Below are positions 39,846-52,016 of a stretch of 64,000 nucleotides of DNA, one piece after another. The position numbers were made by a program, and so were the translations under genes. The stretch is from Zeus faber. Taxonomy: Eukaryota; Chordata; Actinopteri; Zeiformes; Zeidae. The DNA lies in contig OY482846.1 in NCBI GenBank assembly GCA_960531495.1, positions 33,291,817 to 33,355,816 of the forward strand. The letters are read 5' to 3'. Position 1 is the first letter of the stretch, and the number at the start of each line of letters is the position of its first letter. A model generated the notes under the pieces. The model saw only the letters and a program-made list of their open reading frames with translations. It was not told the DNA's origin and did not search any database.

Positions 39846-40855
39846 GTGCGTGCTGTGGACACAGGGTGTGCACGACCTTTCCCGTCTTTGGGCCAGGTCA
39901 TTTGCCCTTGCAGCAGGATCTGCGTTCACTGGCGCTCTGCGGCGAGCCACTTTTTCTTTGCTGGTAAGTGGCATCTATTGGCATCTATCTCTTATCTATA
40001 ATAAATGTATTTATATTATTTATTTATAATTTAACCATACTGTTTACATAAATCATAATAAAATGGAAAACATGTATTATGGAAGTTTATATTTAAAATA
40101 AAAAAACTTGGACATTTTAAAAATCACCCGAAATTACAATCTTAATTAAACCCTATTAAAGCTACTGTTCATGCTAAACAGTAAGTCACTATTTCAATTA
40201 TACAAATAATATAATTGGCACCTTAAATGACATAGTCTTGGCCCTGAATCTGATCAAATTGGTCTCAAACAGAAAGGAGTCCAATGGTGTAAGCGGTTAC
40301 ACCATTTGACATTTCTATATAAAATCAAAATTTGCAGGCATTATTATGGACAGCTATGTACACACTTGACCTTTATGTGAATATGCAAACACAGCTTTTA
40401 CATTAAATCCAATATTTGATGATTATTATGATTCATCAATATATTAAGGAGGTCATACCATTGGACATGCAACCTAATCTTTCCTGACCAAAGCCCTAAA
40501 GACAATTATGTTCCATTTTTGAGAGAGTTAACCAACCTTGACTCACAGCGGTTGGGCTCTTCAAGGGTCCTTCTCTGTGACATAATTTCCCGTCACATGA
40601 TCTTCTGACGTGATGGCTCCTTAAATGGTGGTTACGCCAAATGACATTTCAAGTTGCTGATGTGACAGACACGATTCCCCATAATAACTAAAACATTCCC
40701 AACAATGGGGATTCGTAACTATTTTATACAGAAAAGTTCTTATGCAAGATCATGCCGGATTATTTCAGAAGGGATTTTGGAGAGAATTTCACATTTTTTT
40801 CCAGCAAGTTTAATGATTTGGTTCATGTTTTTGTGGTTACACCGTACTGACATTT

Positions 40856-41150
40856 TTACCCATATTCTCTTAATGCTCGAACTTCATACTTGAATAAATC
40901 CAAAACTTTAAGATTAGGGTTTAATGAAAATTATGTTTGACATTTTTTTTAAATAAGTTTCTAATTTCAATAATTTTAAATGTATCTAACCCATATGTAC
41001 ACAAAAAATGAGCGTCACGTCATTGACCCATTATTGTTATTAATAATGATAAAATAATTATACAATAATAATAATTCATAATACATACATACATTCACAT
41101 ACATACATAATACATATTAATATTAATAAAAATAGTCATATTATTATTAA

Positions 41151-41227
<77 letters not shown>

Positions 41228-42490
41228 TAAAGAGGACTCATTTTTGGAAATGTATTTTTGTTATGGAATTTACATGATGGTTGGTTGGTGGACAGTTCCA
41301 AAATACGTGCTCTATGGTCTTAGGTTCCCTGGTACAATATATGTTTATATTTGCAATTCAATTTGGACGTGATGTAGTTGCAAGGATAATATTGGTGAAG
41401 CATTTTTCAACGACACTTCTACCACTCTCGAGTCTTTCAATGAATAATAAATACATTTAGCAGATTGAATTCCATTATTGTAACCCTTTATGTAGAGGCT
41501 GAAAATGATATGTTTCTGTGAACTTTCGACCACAATCATTAAATAAATAGTCAATTAATAGCACAGGTTAAGAGTTTGATGTTTACAGTGAGTCGTTCCC
41601 TGCGTTTGCCACAAGAGGGAGACATTCTGCAGGTAACGCTTCCTTTCTGTGTGCTATTGTATATTATAATTCCAATAACTTATTTGAACACATTTTGTTG
41701 TAGTTAGATTTTTGAGACTCCCTTTTGGAGTTTGCAAGCACTTTGACTTTACATATTTACATATTTATTCCCTTGTGTTTTGTGTTTGTTGCCGGCGCCC
41801 CCTGCTGGTGTGACCTGTGCTGTGTCTGTGTTTTTTATGTGGTTTTTTTTTGTGTGGGAGATGAATGCACCTGTATACGGATGTGACGTACGTGCACGTT
41901 ATGGAATTATGTAGATGTATGTTAAATCCAGGCATCATTGAAAGAACTTCTTTTTTTCATTTCTAGTTTGAATCCCCTTCCCCGTCCATCGTGTGATTTG
42001 CCGTTGCATGCATAAAACAGTTTGAATCATGATTTATTAACCCAATTTCTTGGCACTTGCATATTATTTTATTGAGTGTTTGTGTGTATCATTGTTTGTC
42101 GCAAATGTTTCTTTATGATAGTAATGTTTCTCTATACATCTCTCTATATACAATGTTTCACACGCATACATCTCTCTTTATATTATTATAGAGTTATATA
42201 CTAGTTATTATTACTATATATATTGTGCATGGGTATGTTGTGCGTGCCTGAGTACGTGCGTGTGAGAGTGTAACGTCAAAGCCTACAGGGGACTGTGGCT
42301 GGGATTTAATGGATGTGGGTATACGTACCCACAATTGGATGGATGGAATATATTTGTCTAATAAATATACTGTATATCTATATGGGTACGGATGAGTGTC
42401 TACAGTATATGGATGTGTATGTCTGTGTGTACGTGCATACCTGTGTGAATGGAATGTGCGTTTTACTTTACCCTGTTGCCATATGGAGCT
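40856..42490. other. Intergenic stretch with (ACT)n(AAT)n microsatellite
   Basis: (ACT)n then (AAT)n at 41147-41226. No gene or transposon recognised. Confidence 0.6.
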
Positions 42491-42494
42491 CTCT

Positions 42495-42800
42495 TGTACA
42501 CAGCCGTCCGGGGACCCTGCCCTCCCCGGTCCTCCTTGGCCCTCCCGCTTCCTCCCTGGTCCTCTTTGCCCCCCCCCCCCCGGTCGTCCCTGGTCCTCCC
42601 TAGTCTTCCTGGTCCTCCCTAGTCCTCCCTGCCCTCCCCTGGCCTCCCTGGTCCTCCCTGGTCCTCCCTGGACCTCCCTGGTCCTCCCTGGTCCTCCCTG
42701 GTCCTCCCCGCACTCCCCTGCCCTCCCCGGCACTCTCTGGTCTTCCCTGCCCTCCCTGGTCCTCCCTGCTCTCCCTGGTCCTCCCTGGTCCTCCAGTGGT
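42495..42800 (+). repeat. 10-bp minisatellite GTCCTCCCTG
   Basis: About 30 imperfect units of GGTCCTCCCT on the + strand, so the - strand is rich in AGGGAGGACC. The collagen-like Gly/Pro/Arg frame on the minus strand (GGPGRTREDQ repeated) is a by-product of the 30-bp reading period. Confidence 0.9.
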
Positions 42801-43092
42801 CTCCTATATTTGACACAGTAAAAAAAAAATAGAAATCCAAAACCTGAATAAGGGGACCAAAAAAAAACAAACAGAAAGAGAATAAACAGAACACCAGTGC
42901 ACCAAGAGTCAGGTTGACGATCAGTAATTTATACACAGCAAAAACATAATCCCAACCTCACCCCATTATCTATCTAGCTGCACATTTTTTTCAGCCAGCA
43001 ATATTTTTAACGATAGGGGCACACATGCAAATACACTATACATTACGAAATAATCTCACAGATTAAAACTAAATAGGAGATTTATCTGGCGT

Positions 43093-43094
<2 letters not shown>

Positions 43095-43186
<92 letters not shown>
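43095..43186 (+). repeat. (CA)n microsatellite
   Basis: About 46 uninterrupted CA units. Confidence 0.98.
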
Positions 43187-43188
<2 letters not shown>

Positions 43189-43539
43189 GCATGTTGATAC
43201 CATGTAGAATTTCCGACAATTATCATCATCATGATAATAAATTAATATTCCATATTGGAGTATGTTTCATCAATGCGTCTGCCTCTGTAGTAGTTTAGGA
43301 AAACCAATAATAATAATAATAAAAAAAGAGGGGAACATAAGAGAAACAGGTAAGAGCAGTACCTCACTCTAACCACCAGATGACGCTTAATAACCGCTCT
43401 CGTTTTGCACCGCGCTGCAAAAGGCGGAAGAGGCTGTTTCGTCCCGCTGACTTGGACCATTCCCACATGACACTGTGTTGAAATCCAACTCAGGTTCATC
43501 ATCCGTCGAACTCACCTTTAAATATAATCATCAAACCCT

Positions 43540-43606
43540 CTGCCCCGTTGGACTGCACTGAAGCACAGTGAGAACTTGCAGCGGAGTGCTAAGTTTCTCA
43601 ACAGCA
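43540..43606 (+). mobile_element. Right end of the 6157-6574 MITE family
   Basis: GCCCCGTTGGACTGCACTGA, GCACAGTGAGAACTTGCAGC and GTGCTAAGTTTCTC correspond to the right terminal repeat of that family. Confidence 0.65.
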
Positions 43607-43779
43607 AAGCATTACGCAAGCTGTGAACTGTTATCAATGATGGAAGCCAACATTTCAACAAGGCTTAGGTTGAAATTTCGAGTTATAAAGCGGATCTATC
43701 CTTTTAATATTCTGTGCGTCCACTGGAAATCACCTTTACTTTGTACTAGTTCAGGGCTGGAGAATGCCACCCTGTGCGT

Positions 43780-44165
43780 GCGTGTGTGTGTGTGACTGTC
43801 GTAGCGGACTGGAGCTCGGGGCCCGGCCCTGCTCCCGTGGGCCCTGTGTCCCCTGCTTCTCCGGTGCCAGACGGCAGCGCCCGGAAGACACTCGGCCCCG
43901 GGTGCGTTCCAAAAAAACCCAGCGCTAACGCTGCCCCTGCAGATGATGTGTTGGGGGAGCAGAAGCCGCGCCCCAGAACCCCAGATGAATATCAACATGT
44001 TTTCGTATCAGGATCTGCAAGGAGAGCCGTAGCAGCAGCCACTGTTCAGTACTCCAAATGAGTATGCGACATGTTTACTAAGTCTGAAGCCGTAGTGTGC
44101 TCAAGGAGTACGACAAGCGGCGCAACACCCCGGGGGAGGGCCGGTGAGTAAACTGTTCATTATGT
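43780..44165 (+). other. G+C-rich island with a donor-like site
   Basis: A markedly G+C-rich block in AT-rich surroundings. It ends with GGGGGAGGGCCGGTGAGTAA (44132-44151), a near-consensus splice donor. Open frames exist on both strands, but none matches a protein I recognise, so an exon is not claimed. Confidence 0.25.
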
Positions 44166-44946
44166 ACATGCGATTAATAAGTTCAACTTGTGCCACCCGG
44201 GGGGGAAACAGCTGTTGTCGCCTGTGTTTTGAGCAGGTAAAAAAAAAAAGGCCTTTTATTTATTTGCTTTATTTATTTCTTTATTTTTATCTGAGAACTC
44301 CAAATGACTTTATAAGCACTTTCCCATCAAACAGCCATCTGCCCTTGAGGATTTTAACTGGAAATACTGAGCGGAACAGTGAATTCAGTGGAATGAGAAA
44401 ATCGTGAAGGCGTGAGGAATATTAACAACGCTCATATTTAGTATCATCGAGTAGCTATAAGATATGAGCTGTAAATGATACTAGATTTAGCCATCATAGT
44501 ATAAATCGCATTTCTTCTTTCGCATTCAAATATTGGCATTGGTCCCTGTCTAAGTAAACAATAAAAAAAAACAAAGTTATCGATGCAGACCAAATTGCTT
44601 GGCCATGGAGCTCGGCGAGAGCCAAGTGGATTCGGAATGGCCTGAATGAACACAGATGAAGGTGGCTTCCATCTATCCCATCAACTAAAGAAACTGGGGG
44701 GACTGATTGCATTGGCGCGTGTGTTCCATGTGAAATGTCCAGATCGCGGTGAAGACAGCGTCCCCACCTGTGCGAGCGTCCGACTGCCTTTCGTCAAAGA
44801 GCGTTGACGCTTCGGGTTATTTGGGATGGTCAGTTGCCTCATACAAATAAAAATAGAAAAAAAAAGAGAATCAGAATGAGTTTATTAAACTAAATAGATG
44901 TTTGTCAAAGTGAGAATTGGTGCGATTCTCTTCAGACAATTACCAT

Positions 44947-44972
44947 TAAAAAAAAAAAAAAAAAAAAAAAAG
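44947..44972 (+). repeat. Poly(A) tract of about 25 nt
   Basis: A homopolymer A run preceding A-rich sequence up to 45070; possibly the tail of a retroposed copy, but no source sequence is identified. Confidence 0.8.
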
Positions 44973-45689
44973 CTTAACAGTCTGAAAAATAAAACAAAAG
45001 TGAAAATGAAAATAAAAATAAAAAATAAAAAAAGCCAAATACACACAACTAGCCAAGAAATACAGAACAGAAATAAACAAATATATAAAAATATACATAC
45101 AAATATATATGCGAGATATACATTATTCTGCCAAAACTCATGTCAAGTCCACTGGATGATCCACTGAGGGTCATTTCAGAGATGGGTTCAGAGACTGACT
45201 TTTTAATGTACACGTGCACGGGTTCAAACCCACTTTTTGAATGCCCGCAAGATACAAAAAACAAAAACAAAACACTCCATTTTGAAAGCAAGCAGTCCAA
45301 GGACGTCTTTAAAAGCTCCTGGAGAACAGGGTGGAGCGTGAAGGCAGAGTTGTTGGATGTGTCTGCGGACGTGTTTTTTCCAACTGCCTCTCAACAACCC
45401 TGGAGCTGAACAAGACTCACGTCGGGAAGCACTCTGCGGAGTGACAAGGGGTCGGGCTCTGCCGCCGTAGGTTCGAATCCTGACTTTATCTTCTCTTCTG
45501 AGGTTCCTTTACCCAGATGACCGGAAGACACAACCGCACATTAGACCCTTTTGGTTGAGATGAAGTGCTGGAAGGAGGCTACAAAGGCCCCTGAAGAACG
45601 GGCGGAGCATCAAGGACCTGGTGTTATGTATGGAGTTGCTGGATACGTCTGCAGTCAGGGGGGTGGTCCAACTCTCTCCGGATTGAAGG

Positions 45690-46145
45690 AACCAAACCCC
45701 GCTTGAGGTTGTCCTGTGGGGAAGCGTGATTCATCACTCCGGAGAACACCATTCCACTGCTCCAGAATCCAATGGTGTGCTTTACACCACTCCAGCCGAC
45801 GCTTGGCGTCGCGAATGGCAACCTCATGCTTGTGTGCAGCTGCTCGGCCCTAGAAACACAGTTGATGAAGCTCACGACAAACAGCGCTAATGCTGACGTT
45901 GCTTCCAGAGGCGGTTTGGAACTCTGTAGCGAGTGTCGGACAACTGAGGATAGAGGATTATTTTTTTTTTACACACATCAAACACACGTCAGCGCTTGAG
46001 CTTTGTGTGGCGTAACCGCTTCGCGGTTGAGCTGGAGTTGCTCCGAGGCAGAGGTGGCGTCCTCTGACACTGTCACGTTGAAATTCACTGAGCTCTTTAG
46101 TCCGACTCATTCTACTGCAGATGTTTGTCCAGGTCGGTTCCGGGG
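45690..46145 (-). pseudogene. Tc1/mariner-like transposase fragment, copy 1
   Basis: On the minus strand, pieces of the catalytic region can be read (KAHHWILEQWN, SDESRF, the first Asp block of the DDE/D domain). The N-terminal part follows on the + strand side as GTTGCTTCCAGAGGCGGTTT, GGAACTCTGTAGCGAGTGTC and GAGCTCTTTAGTCCGACTCA. This is a common fish mariner whose copies share these blocks. Frames are broken and the HTH region is degraded. A related copy in the same orientation lies at 56905. Confidence 0.7.
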
Positions 46146-46400
46146 CCGTACGGTACGCCGGCCGGTTTTGCCGCCCACCGCGGTCCCAATGAATCCAGGA
46201 CGACGGACGTCCCCCTCCCTCTCCCTCACCCACCTGTCGGCTCCCAACTTGTTACTTTGCGACCGCTGTCGTGCGTCGGCCCGATCCCTTCCCTTCGGTG
46301 ACGCGCCGCGTACCTCGATCCGACATGCCCCCTCCCCGACGCCCGGAGGCTGCGGTGTCACATGCAATGAGCTGCAGCAGCAGCAGATCGGACCAGGGAG
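46130..46400 (+). other. CpG-rich segment, no gene recognised
   Basis: Dense in CpG (GGGGCCGTACGGTACGCCGG, GTGACGCGCCGCGTACCTCG). It could be a small CpG island or a young undecayed insertion. No exon is supported. Confidence 0.35.
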
Positions 46401-46924
46401 AGATGGCGGGAGAGAGAGAGGTTTTCGTTTCGATTTTTATTGTTTATTTTTATTGTTGTCTTGTCTTTTTAAATAATTATTCACTTAAATAATTTTAATA
46501 ATTCAAATGTTTTTGTTATATTCACTGATCTGTGTATATATATATATATTTATTGATTCCATCTTTTAACAGCTATAGTTATTGTAGGTTATCTTCACTC
46601 ATTTGTGTATATAATTTTTCTTAATTACCTTATAATTTATATTTTTATTTTTTATTTTTTGCATTGTATTCATTCATTTTCTGTTTCCCATTTGCTTTGG
46701 CAATGTAAATGTATGTTTCCCATAAAGCCGTTTTGTTTACTGAATTGAATTGAGAGGACTGGGTTTTTAAGTAAGATTGTTGCACTACTTTACTTTACTA
46801 CTTTTATTGATACACGGATGACAATTGAGATGGAATCAATAAAACAGTTAATGTCTGAAAATCAATACATCTTTATTCCAAAGAAACAAAGATAAGGAGA
46901 GCACAAAGTAGATCAATAAAAAAA

Positions 46925-47000
46925 TATGGATAGATAGATAGATGGATAGATGGAAAGATGGATGGATGGATGGATAGATGGATAGATAGATGGATAGACT
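46925..47000 (+). repeat. (GATA)/(GATG)n microsatellite
   Basis: Mixed GATA and GATG units. Confidence 0.93.
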
Positions 47001-47071
47001 GCTCGTCCATTTGCTCGGGGAAAGAAATGCAGTTGGCAGGTAGAATCTGCTCACATGCATATATTGTATAA

Positions 47072-47082
47072 CACACACACAC

Positions 47083-47130
<48 letters not shown>
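47072..47130 (+). repeat. (CA)n microsatellite
   Basis: CA runs with short CATA interruptions. Confidence 0.93.
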
Positions 47131-47131
<1 letters not shown>

Positions 47132-47592
47132 AAAGACTGGGCAGTCTGGAATTCTACCCCCTGGATGTCCGTGTCACTTCCCATCAGTCTTGTGCAGTCT
47201 TTAAATCAACCATCGGAGTCGTTTTCCTTTTGCCCACAGCTGTTCTGTCTCTCGGCAATAGGCTGAAAAAAAAATGGGCTATCGTGTGTAGCCGCATTAG
47301 AAATGAGCAAGTGAAGGTTTCTCGCAGCGCTCTTTGCATTTGTAATCAAATGGGAATACAACGCCCACTGTTTGGCCGCGACGGGCGAGAAGCGGGACCA
47401 CTGCTAAAGGTCAGACGTCACAGTTGAGCTTCCACTGTGTGTGGCTTGTGAAGACTGGTTATGATGGTTCTGGTTATGATCATTTTCAATATACCTACAG
47501 TAAATGTGAGTGTATGTATTTACACTGTATGTATGTGTTTATTTTTTTTTTACTAAGCTTTTTCGTAGTCTCATTGTCTATTATTTATATTG

Positions 47593-47628
<36 letters not shown>

Positions 47629-47634
47629 TATATC

Positions 47635-48090
47635 TCAATTGCTTGTTGACACAAATAGCTAACCAGCCAATCACATGGCAGCAACTCATTTCATATAGGC
47701 ATGTAGACATGGTGAGGATGACTTGCTGAAGTTCAAACCGGGCATCAGAATGGGGAAGAAAGGGGATTTAAGTGACTTTCGTGGCATGGTTGTTGGTGCC
47801 AGACTTGCTGGTTTGAGTATTTCAGAAACTGCTGACCTACTGGGATTTTCACGCAAAACCATCTTTAGGGTTTACAGAGAATGCTCTGGAAAGAGAAAAT
47901 ATACAGTGAGCGGCAGTTGTGTGGACAAAAATGCCTTGTTGATGTCAGAGGTCAGCGGAGAATGGGCAGACTGTTTCGAGACGATAGAAAGGCAACACAA
48001 CTCAAATAACTACTCATTACAAGCAAGGTAGGCAGAATACCATCTCTGAACGCACAACACGTCGAACCTTGAAGCAGATGGGTTTTCAAC
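47635..48090 (+). pseudogene. Tc1-like transposase 5' fragment
   Basis: Begins with 5' UTR-like text CAGCCAATCACATGGCAGCA. An open frame from the ATG at 47750 (the in-frame ATG at 47723 lies further upstream) reads MGKKGDLSDF..MVVGARLAGLSI, then SETADLLGFSRKTIFRVYRE. This is the N-terminal paired-like helix-turn-helix of fish Tc1 transposases. Frameshifts follow: RLFRDDRKATQ and later GRQNTISERTTRRTLKQMGF lie in other frames. The catalytic DDE region is absent. Confidence 0.85.
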
Positions 48091-48099
48091 ATTTACCAC

Positions 48100-49215
48100 C
48101 CCCCTCAGGAATTTTTCAGCACAAAAGCGGCTATTTTAGAAGTATTCCAGTACTTACATGTCTGAGGACGAAAATTCGAGCATGTCAAGTACCTCAAGGA
48201 CCTGGTAAGAGCCATGACTTAAACAACGTCAACAAGGGATGACACACTGACTCGCTGACACAAATCTTGGCCACATACCCCCCTCCACTCTCACTGCATA
48301 TGTTCTGTCCAGGCTGTGATATAAAGTGGGCTGCTGGACTGCAGCCCCCCACCCGCCCCGGACCAGGGATCGATGAAGCCCATTGCCAGCCCCGTAATGT
48401 GGGGGTCTGAAATACTGGCCACAAGTGTGTTTTCAGAAGCGTTTCAGCAAAAGAGTGTCTCGGTTCATTACAGGAAGTGGTGGATCAATCGTCTATAACT
48501 GGATTTTCTGTACTGTATGTAGGCTGACAACATGGCGGCCACGCGCTGCAAGATCCAGTAGATATCTGTCTCGTCTGCTTCTCCTCCTCCTGTGAGTGAT
48601 CACAGATGGCAGCTCTTTCCTTTGCATCAGATCCAAGGCATAAGCTATTACGACATTGTTTAAACTGCAGTTCCTCTAACGGCCGTTCGATGCTGGCTGA
48701 ATCCGCCCGACCGAATGGAAGTCAATGGAAAAAAGAGAAAACTTCTCACTGGGAATGCAACTCCAATTGATTTTTAAAGGCTTTAACGTCCTGATCATTA
48801 ATTTCGATTTGTTCTAATGGGCGTCTCGGTTGTGGTTTTGCAAGTGATTGTTTCATCAAGGGGATATTTATTTTAGTTTCACAGGCTGATGGGTAAATGG
48901 TTGTGTCAAAAACACTTCATTAACTCCGTTTTTCTGATGCTGGAAGGTAGACGCTCAAGTGTCCCAATATGTCCCGGTTTAATTAATCAATTCACACATC
49001 GATGTTAAAACGGGAGCCAGATTTGTCTTTCGCCTTGACATTTCTGCTGATCCCTTGCGCTTGGTTGCTACTGTTGACATGTTTGGCAATTTATAACCGA
49101 TCGATGCAAACAGTTTGCGTACAACACTTGCTAATTATGGTATAAAACATTAGAGGTGCAGATAAACGCTGAGTTTTAATTCAGCACCTCTTCTCCCTCA
49201 AGGCTGCATGTGGAA
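48100..49215. other. Intergenic stretch, no gene seen
   Basis: No recognisable coding or repeat structure apart from short tracts. Confidence 0.5.
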
Positions 49216-49217
49216 TA

Positions 49218-50496
49218 CACTGCGTTCCAAAATATTATGCAAATGATATTTTTCTCCGATTTTCCTAAATAGTCGATGCAAATGACAGTCAGAATAATTT
49301 TCAAGTCATCAACCGTTAGGGTATTATTTGAATGTTATTGAACAAACCTCCCAATGATAACAGTATTTTTTTCAAAGATAAAAAAAACTCTAAATGCACT
49401 GTTCCAAATTATTATGCACAACAGAGTTTCAAAACATTTTATAGGTTGTAAAGAACTGAAAATGGTCATTTGTTGAATTTGCAGCATAAGGAGGTCATAT
49501 TTACTGAAATCAAAAGCTATTTCAATCAAAAACATCTTAACAGGCCAAGTTACATGTTAACATAGGAGCCCTTCTTTGATATCACCTTCACAATTCTTGC
49601 ATCCATTGAACTTGTGAGTTTTTGGAGAGTTTCTGGGGATGATGATTGATTCGATGATGATTTTGCTACAGAAGGCACGCTTCTTCTTTTTGTACCATGG
49701 AAGAAAGTGGTCAGTCACAAACTCTATATACTTTGCCGAGGTCATTTTCACACCTTCAGGGACCCTAAAGGGGCCTACCAGCTCTCTCCCCATGATTCCA
49801 TGACGTGGCAGCCTTGTTGGGACATGGTGGCCATCTGCCAACCATCCACTACTCCATCCATCTGGACCATCCAGGGTTGCACGGCACGCATCAGTAAACA
49901 AGACTGTTTTAAAATGGTCTTCTCGATTTCTGGGCCCACTGCAACACTGCAACCGTTTCTGCTTGTGAGCACTGCTTAGGGGTGGCCCAATAGTAGGTTT
50001 ATGCACAACTGCAAGCCTCTGGAGGATCCTGCACCTTGAGGTTCAGGGGACTCCAGAGGCACCAGCAGCTTCAAATACCTGTTTGCTGCTTTGTAATGGC
50101 ATTTTAGCAGCTGCTCTCTTCATCTAATGAATTTGTCATTATGCCTTTATCTGCACCAACCCGTCTGTGCTCTGAATCAGCCACAAATCTCTTCACAGTA
50201 CGATGATCACGCTTAAGTTTTTGTGAAATATCTAATGTTTTCATACCGTGCCCAAGGCATTGCACTATTTGAGGCTTTTCGGCAGCAGAGAGATCCATTT
50301 TCTTTCCCATATTGCTTGAAACCTGCTTAATAATGTGGAACGTCCTTCTTAAGTAGTTTTCCTTTAATTGGGCTCACCTGGCAAACTAATTATCAGAGGT
50401 GTCTGAGATTGATCCAAAGAGCCACACAAAAAAGAAACAAAGATTTAATGTTTATGACACTTAAATTCAATTTGCATAATAATTTAGAACGCGGTG
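49218..50496 (-). mobile_element. Tc1/mariner element with TIRs and TA target duplication
   Basis: The left end CACTGCGTTCCAAAATATTA and the reverse complement of the right end (CACCGCGTTCTAAATTATTA) extend for about 27 bp (..TGCAAAT). TA dinucleotides sit outside at 49216-49217 and 50497-50498. The total length of 1279 bp and the minus-strand transposase inside are typical of this superfamily. Confidence 0.9.
49560..50310 (-). pseudogene. Mariner-type transposase, inactivated
   Basis: Starts at the ATG 50308-50310 with MGKKMDLSAAEKPQIVQCLG and HRTVKRFVADSEHRR, the helix-turn-helix half. A frameshift falls near 50140, after which KMPLQSSKQVFEAAGASGVP, a stop, RILQRLAVVHKP and VLFTDACRATLDGPDGW follow in another frame. 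DGHHVPTRL, then IMGRELVGPFRVPEGVKMTS and FLPWYKKKKRAFCSKII are present. The region between SKII and the C-terminal KLTSSMDARIVKV-like end is deleted, removing the expected second and third catalytic acids. A shorter deletion lies before GIMGREL. It cannot encode an active enzyme. Confidence 0.85.
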
Positions 50497-50746
50497 TACA
50501 TTTCAAGTGGATTCTTGTTGTACAACTACGTTGGAGCTCCAGGTTTGAGTTATGTGTCCTGAGGCTCTTCATGCGTACACTATATCCATATTTGATGTCG
50601 ATCGATGCAGCGCTGTCTCTCATTAGACAGCTCACCAAGCAAACATCTCAATCCAACAGAGTGGCCAGTCCGAACCAGGCTGAAAGCGCGCCTGTTTTAT
50701 GTAAGGATAGGTTTGCTGTTTTTCAACCCTCTTTAAAGTTCCCTCT

Positions 50747-50935
50747 TGAGAAACTTACCACTCTGCTGCAGCTTCTCACTGTGCTTCATTGCTTCAATGG
50801 GGAAAATTGTTTGTGAAACCTCTAAAAGAAAACCAACATTTTAAATCTCCTTTTTGAAAACATCAGATTTTATTGGGAACCCGCCACCCCCTGTTTCTAG
50901 TCTCCTACAATGTCACAGATGATAGCTCTGATCCA
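50747..50935 (+). mobile_element. Left part of the 6157-6574 MITE family
   Basis: TTGAGAAACTTACCACTCTG, GCAGCTTCTCACTGTGCTTC and, further in, CCTGTTTCTAGTCTCCTACA follow the same order as the full copy. The right end is not seen. Confidence 0.7.
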
Positions 50936-52016
50936 CTGGCAATCTGACCGCTGGCTCACATAATTTCATAAAAGTAAACAATTAAACCCTTCAATTTAAG
51001 ACTTCAATTGAAAGCATTTAGAAGCAATAAATGCATCTCGTAAGCATTTCCTCCATGGAGCACCAACGGAGCTGTGTTTCCTTTGGTTCGGTGAGGAATC
51101 TCAGAATGCGGGGACTTCAAGCCAATGATGAAACATCTGCTCAGCGCTGACCCTCACCGCACACAAACCGTCCGTCCCAAAAGATATTCCAAAATGAAAA
51201 TAAATTCTAGTCATGCATGAGGCTTTATTCATCTTTTTTCAACCGCAGGCTTCGTCACACCAGGGCAGGTTTGACATGGCAGCTGGATTTGAGTGCATAC
51301 GATGTGCAACCAATGTGTTCTGTTATTCTTGACGTAAGCCTTTTTGTCTTATTATTAGTTCACATCAAGTGAAAAGCAAAACATTGAGGCAAGACTTACT
51401 GAATATAAGACAAGATGGGCGTGGATTAATTGTATGTTTTCAGAAAACCTGTGTAAACAATTGAGTAAAACTGTAAAATGTACAACAGACAGATGAACGA
51501 CTACAGTGAATTTAAAGGGTCAGTTTTTTGGGGACGAAATATATCTCCCAGCATCTCAAAAGCCGAGTTAATTTTAATTTATATCCGTTGAGTGGCTGGA
51601 AGATGTATTTCCCTATTTTCACAGAGCTAAGCGGGGTGATTATTATTATTTTTTTGTTTTGTTTAAAGACCCGAGAATTTCACACCCAGAACCCAGCATT
51701 TAATGATATGTAGCACATGTACAGTAGGAGCAAAATGTTATATGTTGGACTGATGTATGCTCTGCATCAGAAATAGCCTGTTTTTTAATGTGCTTTCTCA
51801 CACAAGTTTAGGATCATTCATGTTTGTTCGTTTGAAAACCTACGTTTTATATTCCACCACCACACACCACAAATACGAAGCGATATCCTGATTGAGGAAT
51901 GATTCGTTGATGAATGAAGAAATCATCTTAAAGCTCGGTTCACAATTCTAGCGAAATGATATGTCAACAAGCCTCTGATGATTGCATTTTGGTGATTTTC
52001 TCTCGTTAACAACCAG
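50936..52016. other. Intergenic stretch, no gene seen
   Basis: No recognisable coding or repeat structure. Confidence 0.5.

Larger units (their letters stand above)
37364..40855 (-). mobile_element. Candidate unclassified DNA transposon with flanking motif repeats
   Basis: A ~20-bp motif GGTTACACCATTTGACATTT is found at 40295-40314, with variants at 40451-40468, 40630-40649 and 40835-40855. It is found in inverted orientation at 37364-37383, on the other side of the decayed transposase-like gene. Repeated subterminal motifs in opposite orientation around a transposase gene are typical of DNA transposons. The true ends and target duplication were not found, so the boundaries given are those of the outermost motifs. 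Confidence 0.45.

Noticed and set aside
42194-42733. Collagen-like protein on the minus strand
   Set aside because: Created by the 10-bp minisatellite; no true Gly-X-Y periodicity or flanking domains.
45460-45490. tRNA gene or SINE suggested by GTAGGTTCGAATCC
   Set aside because: Only a box B-like motif is visible, with no matching box A or stems.
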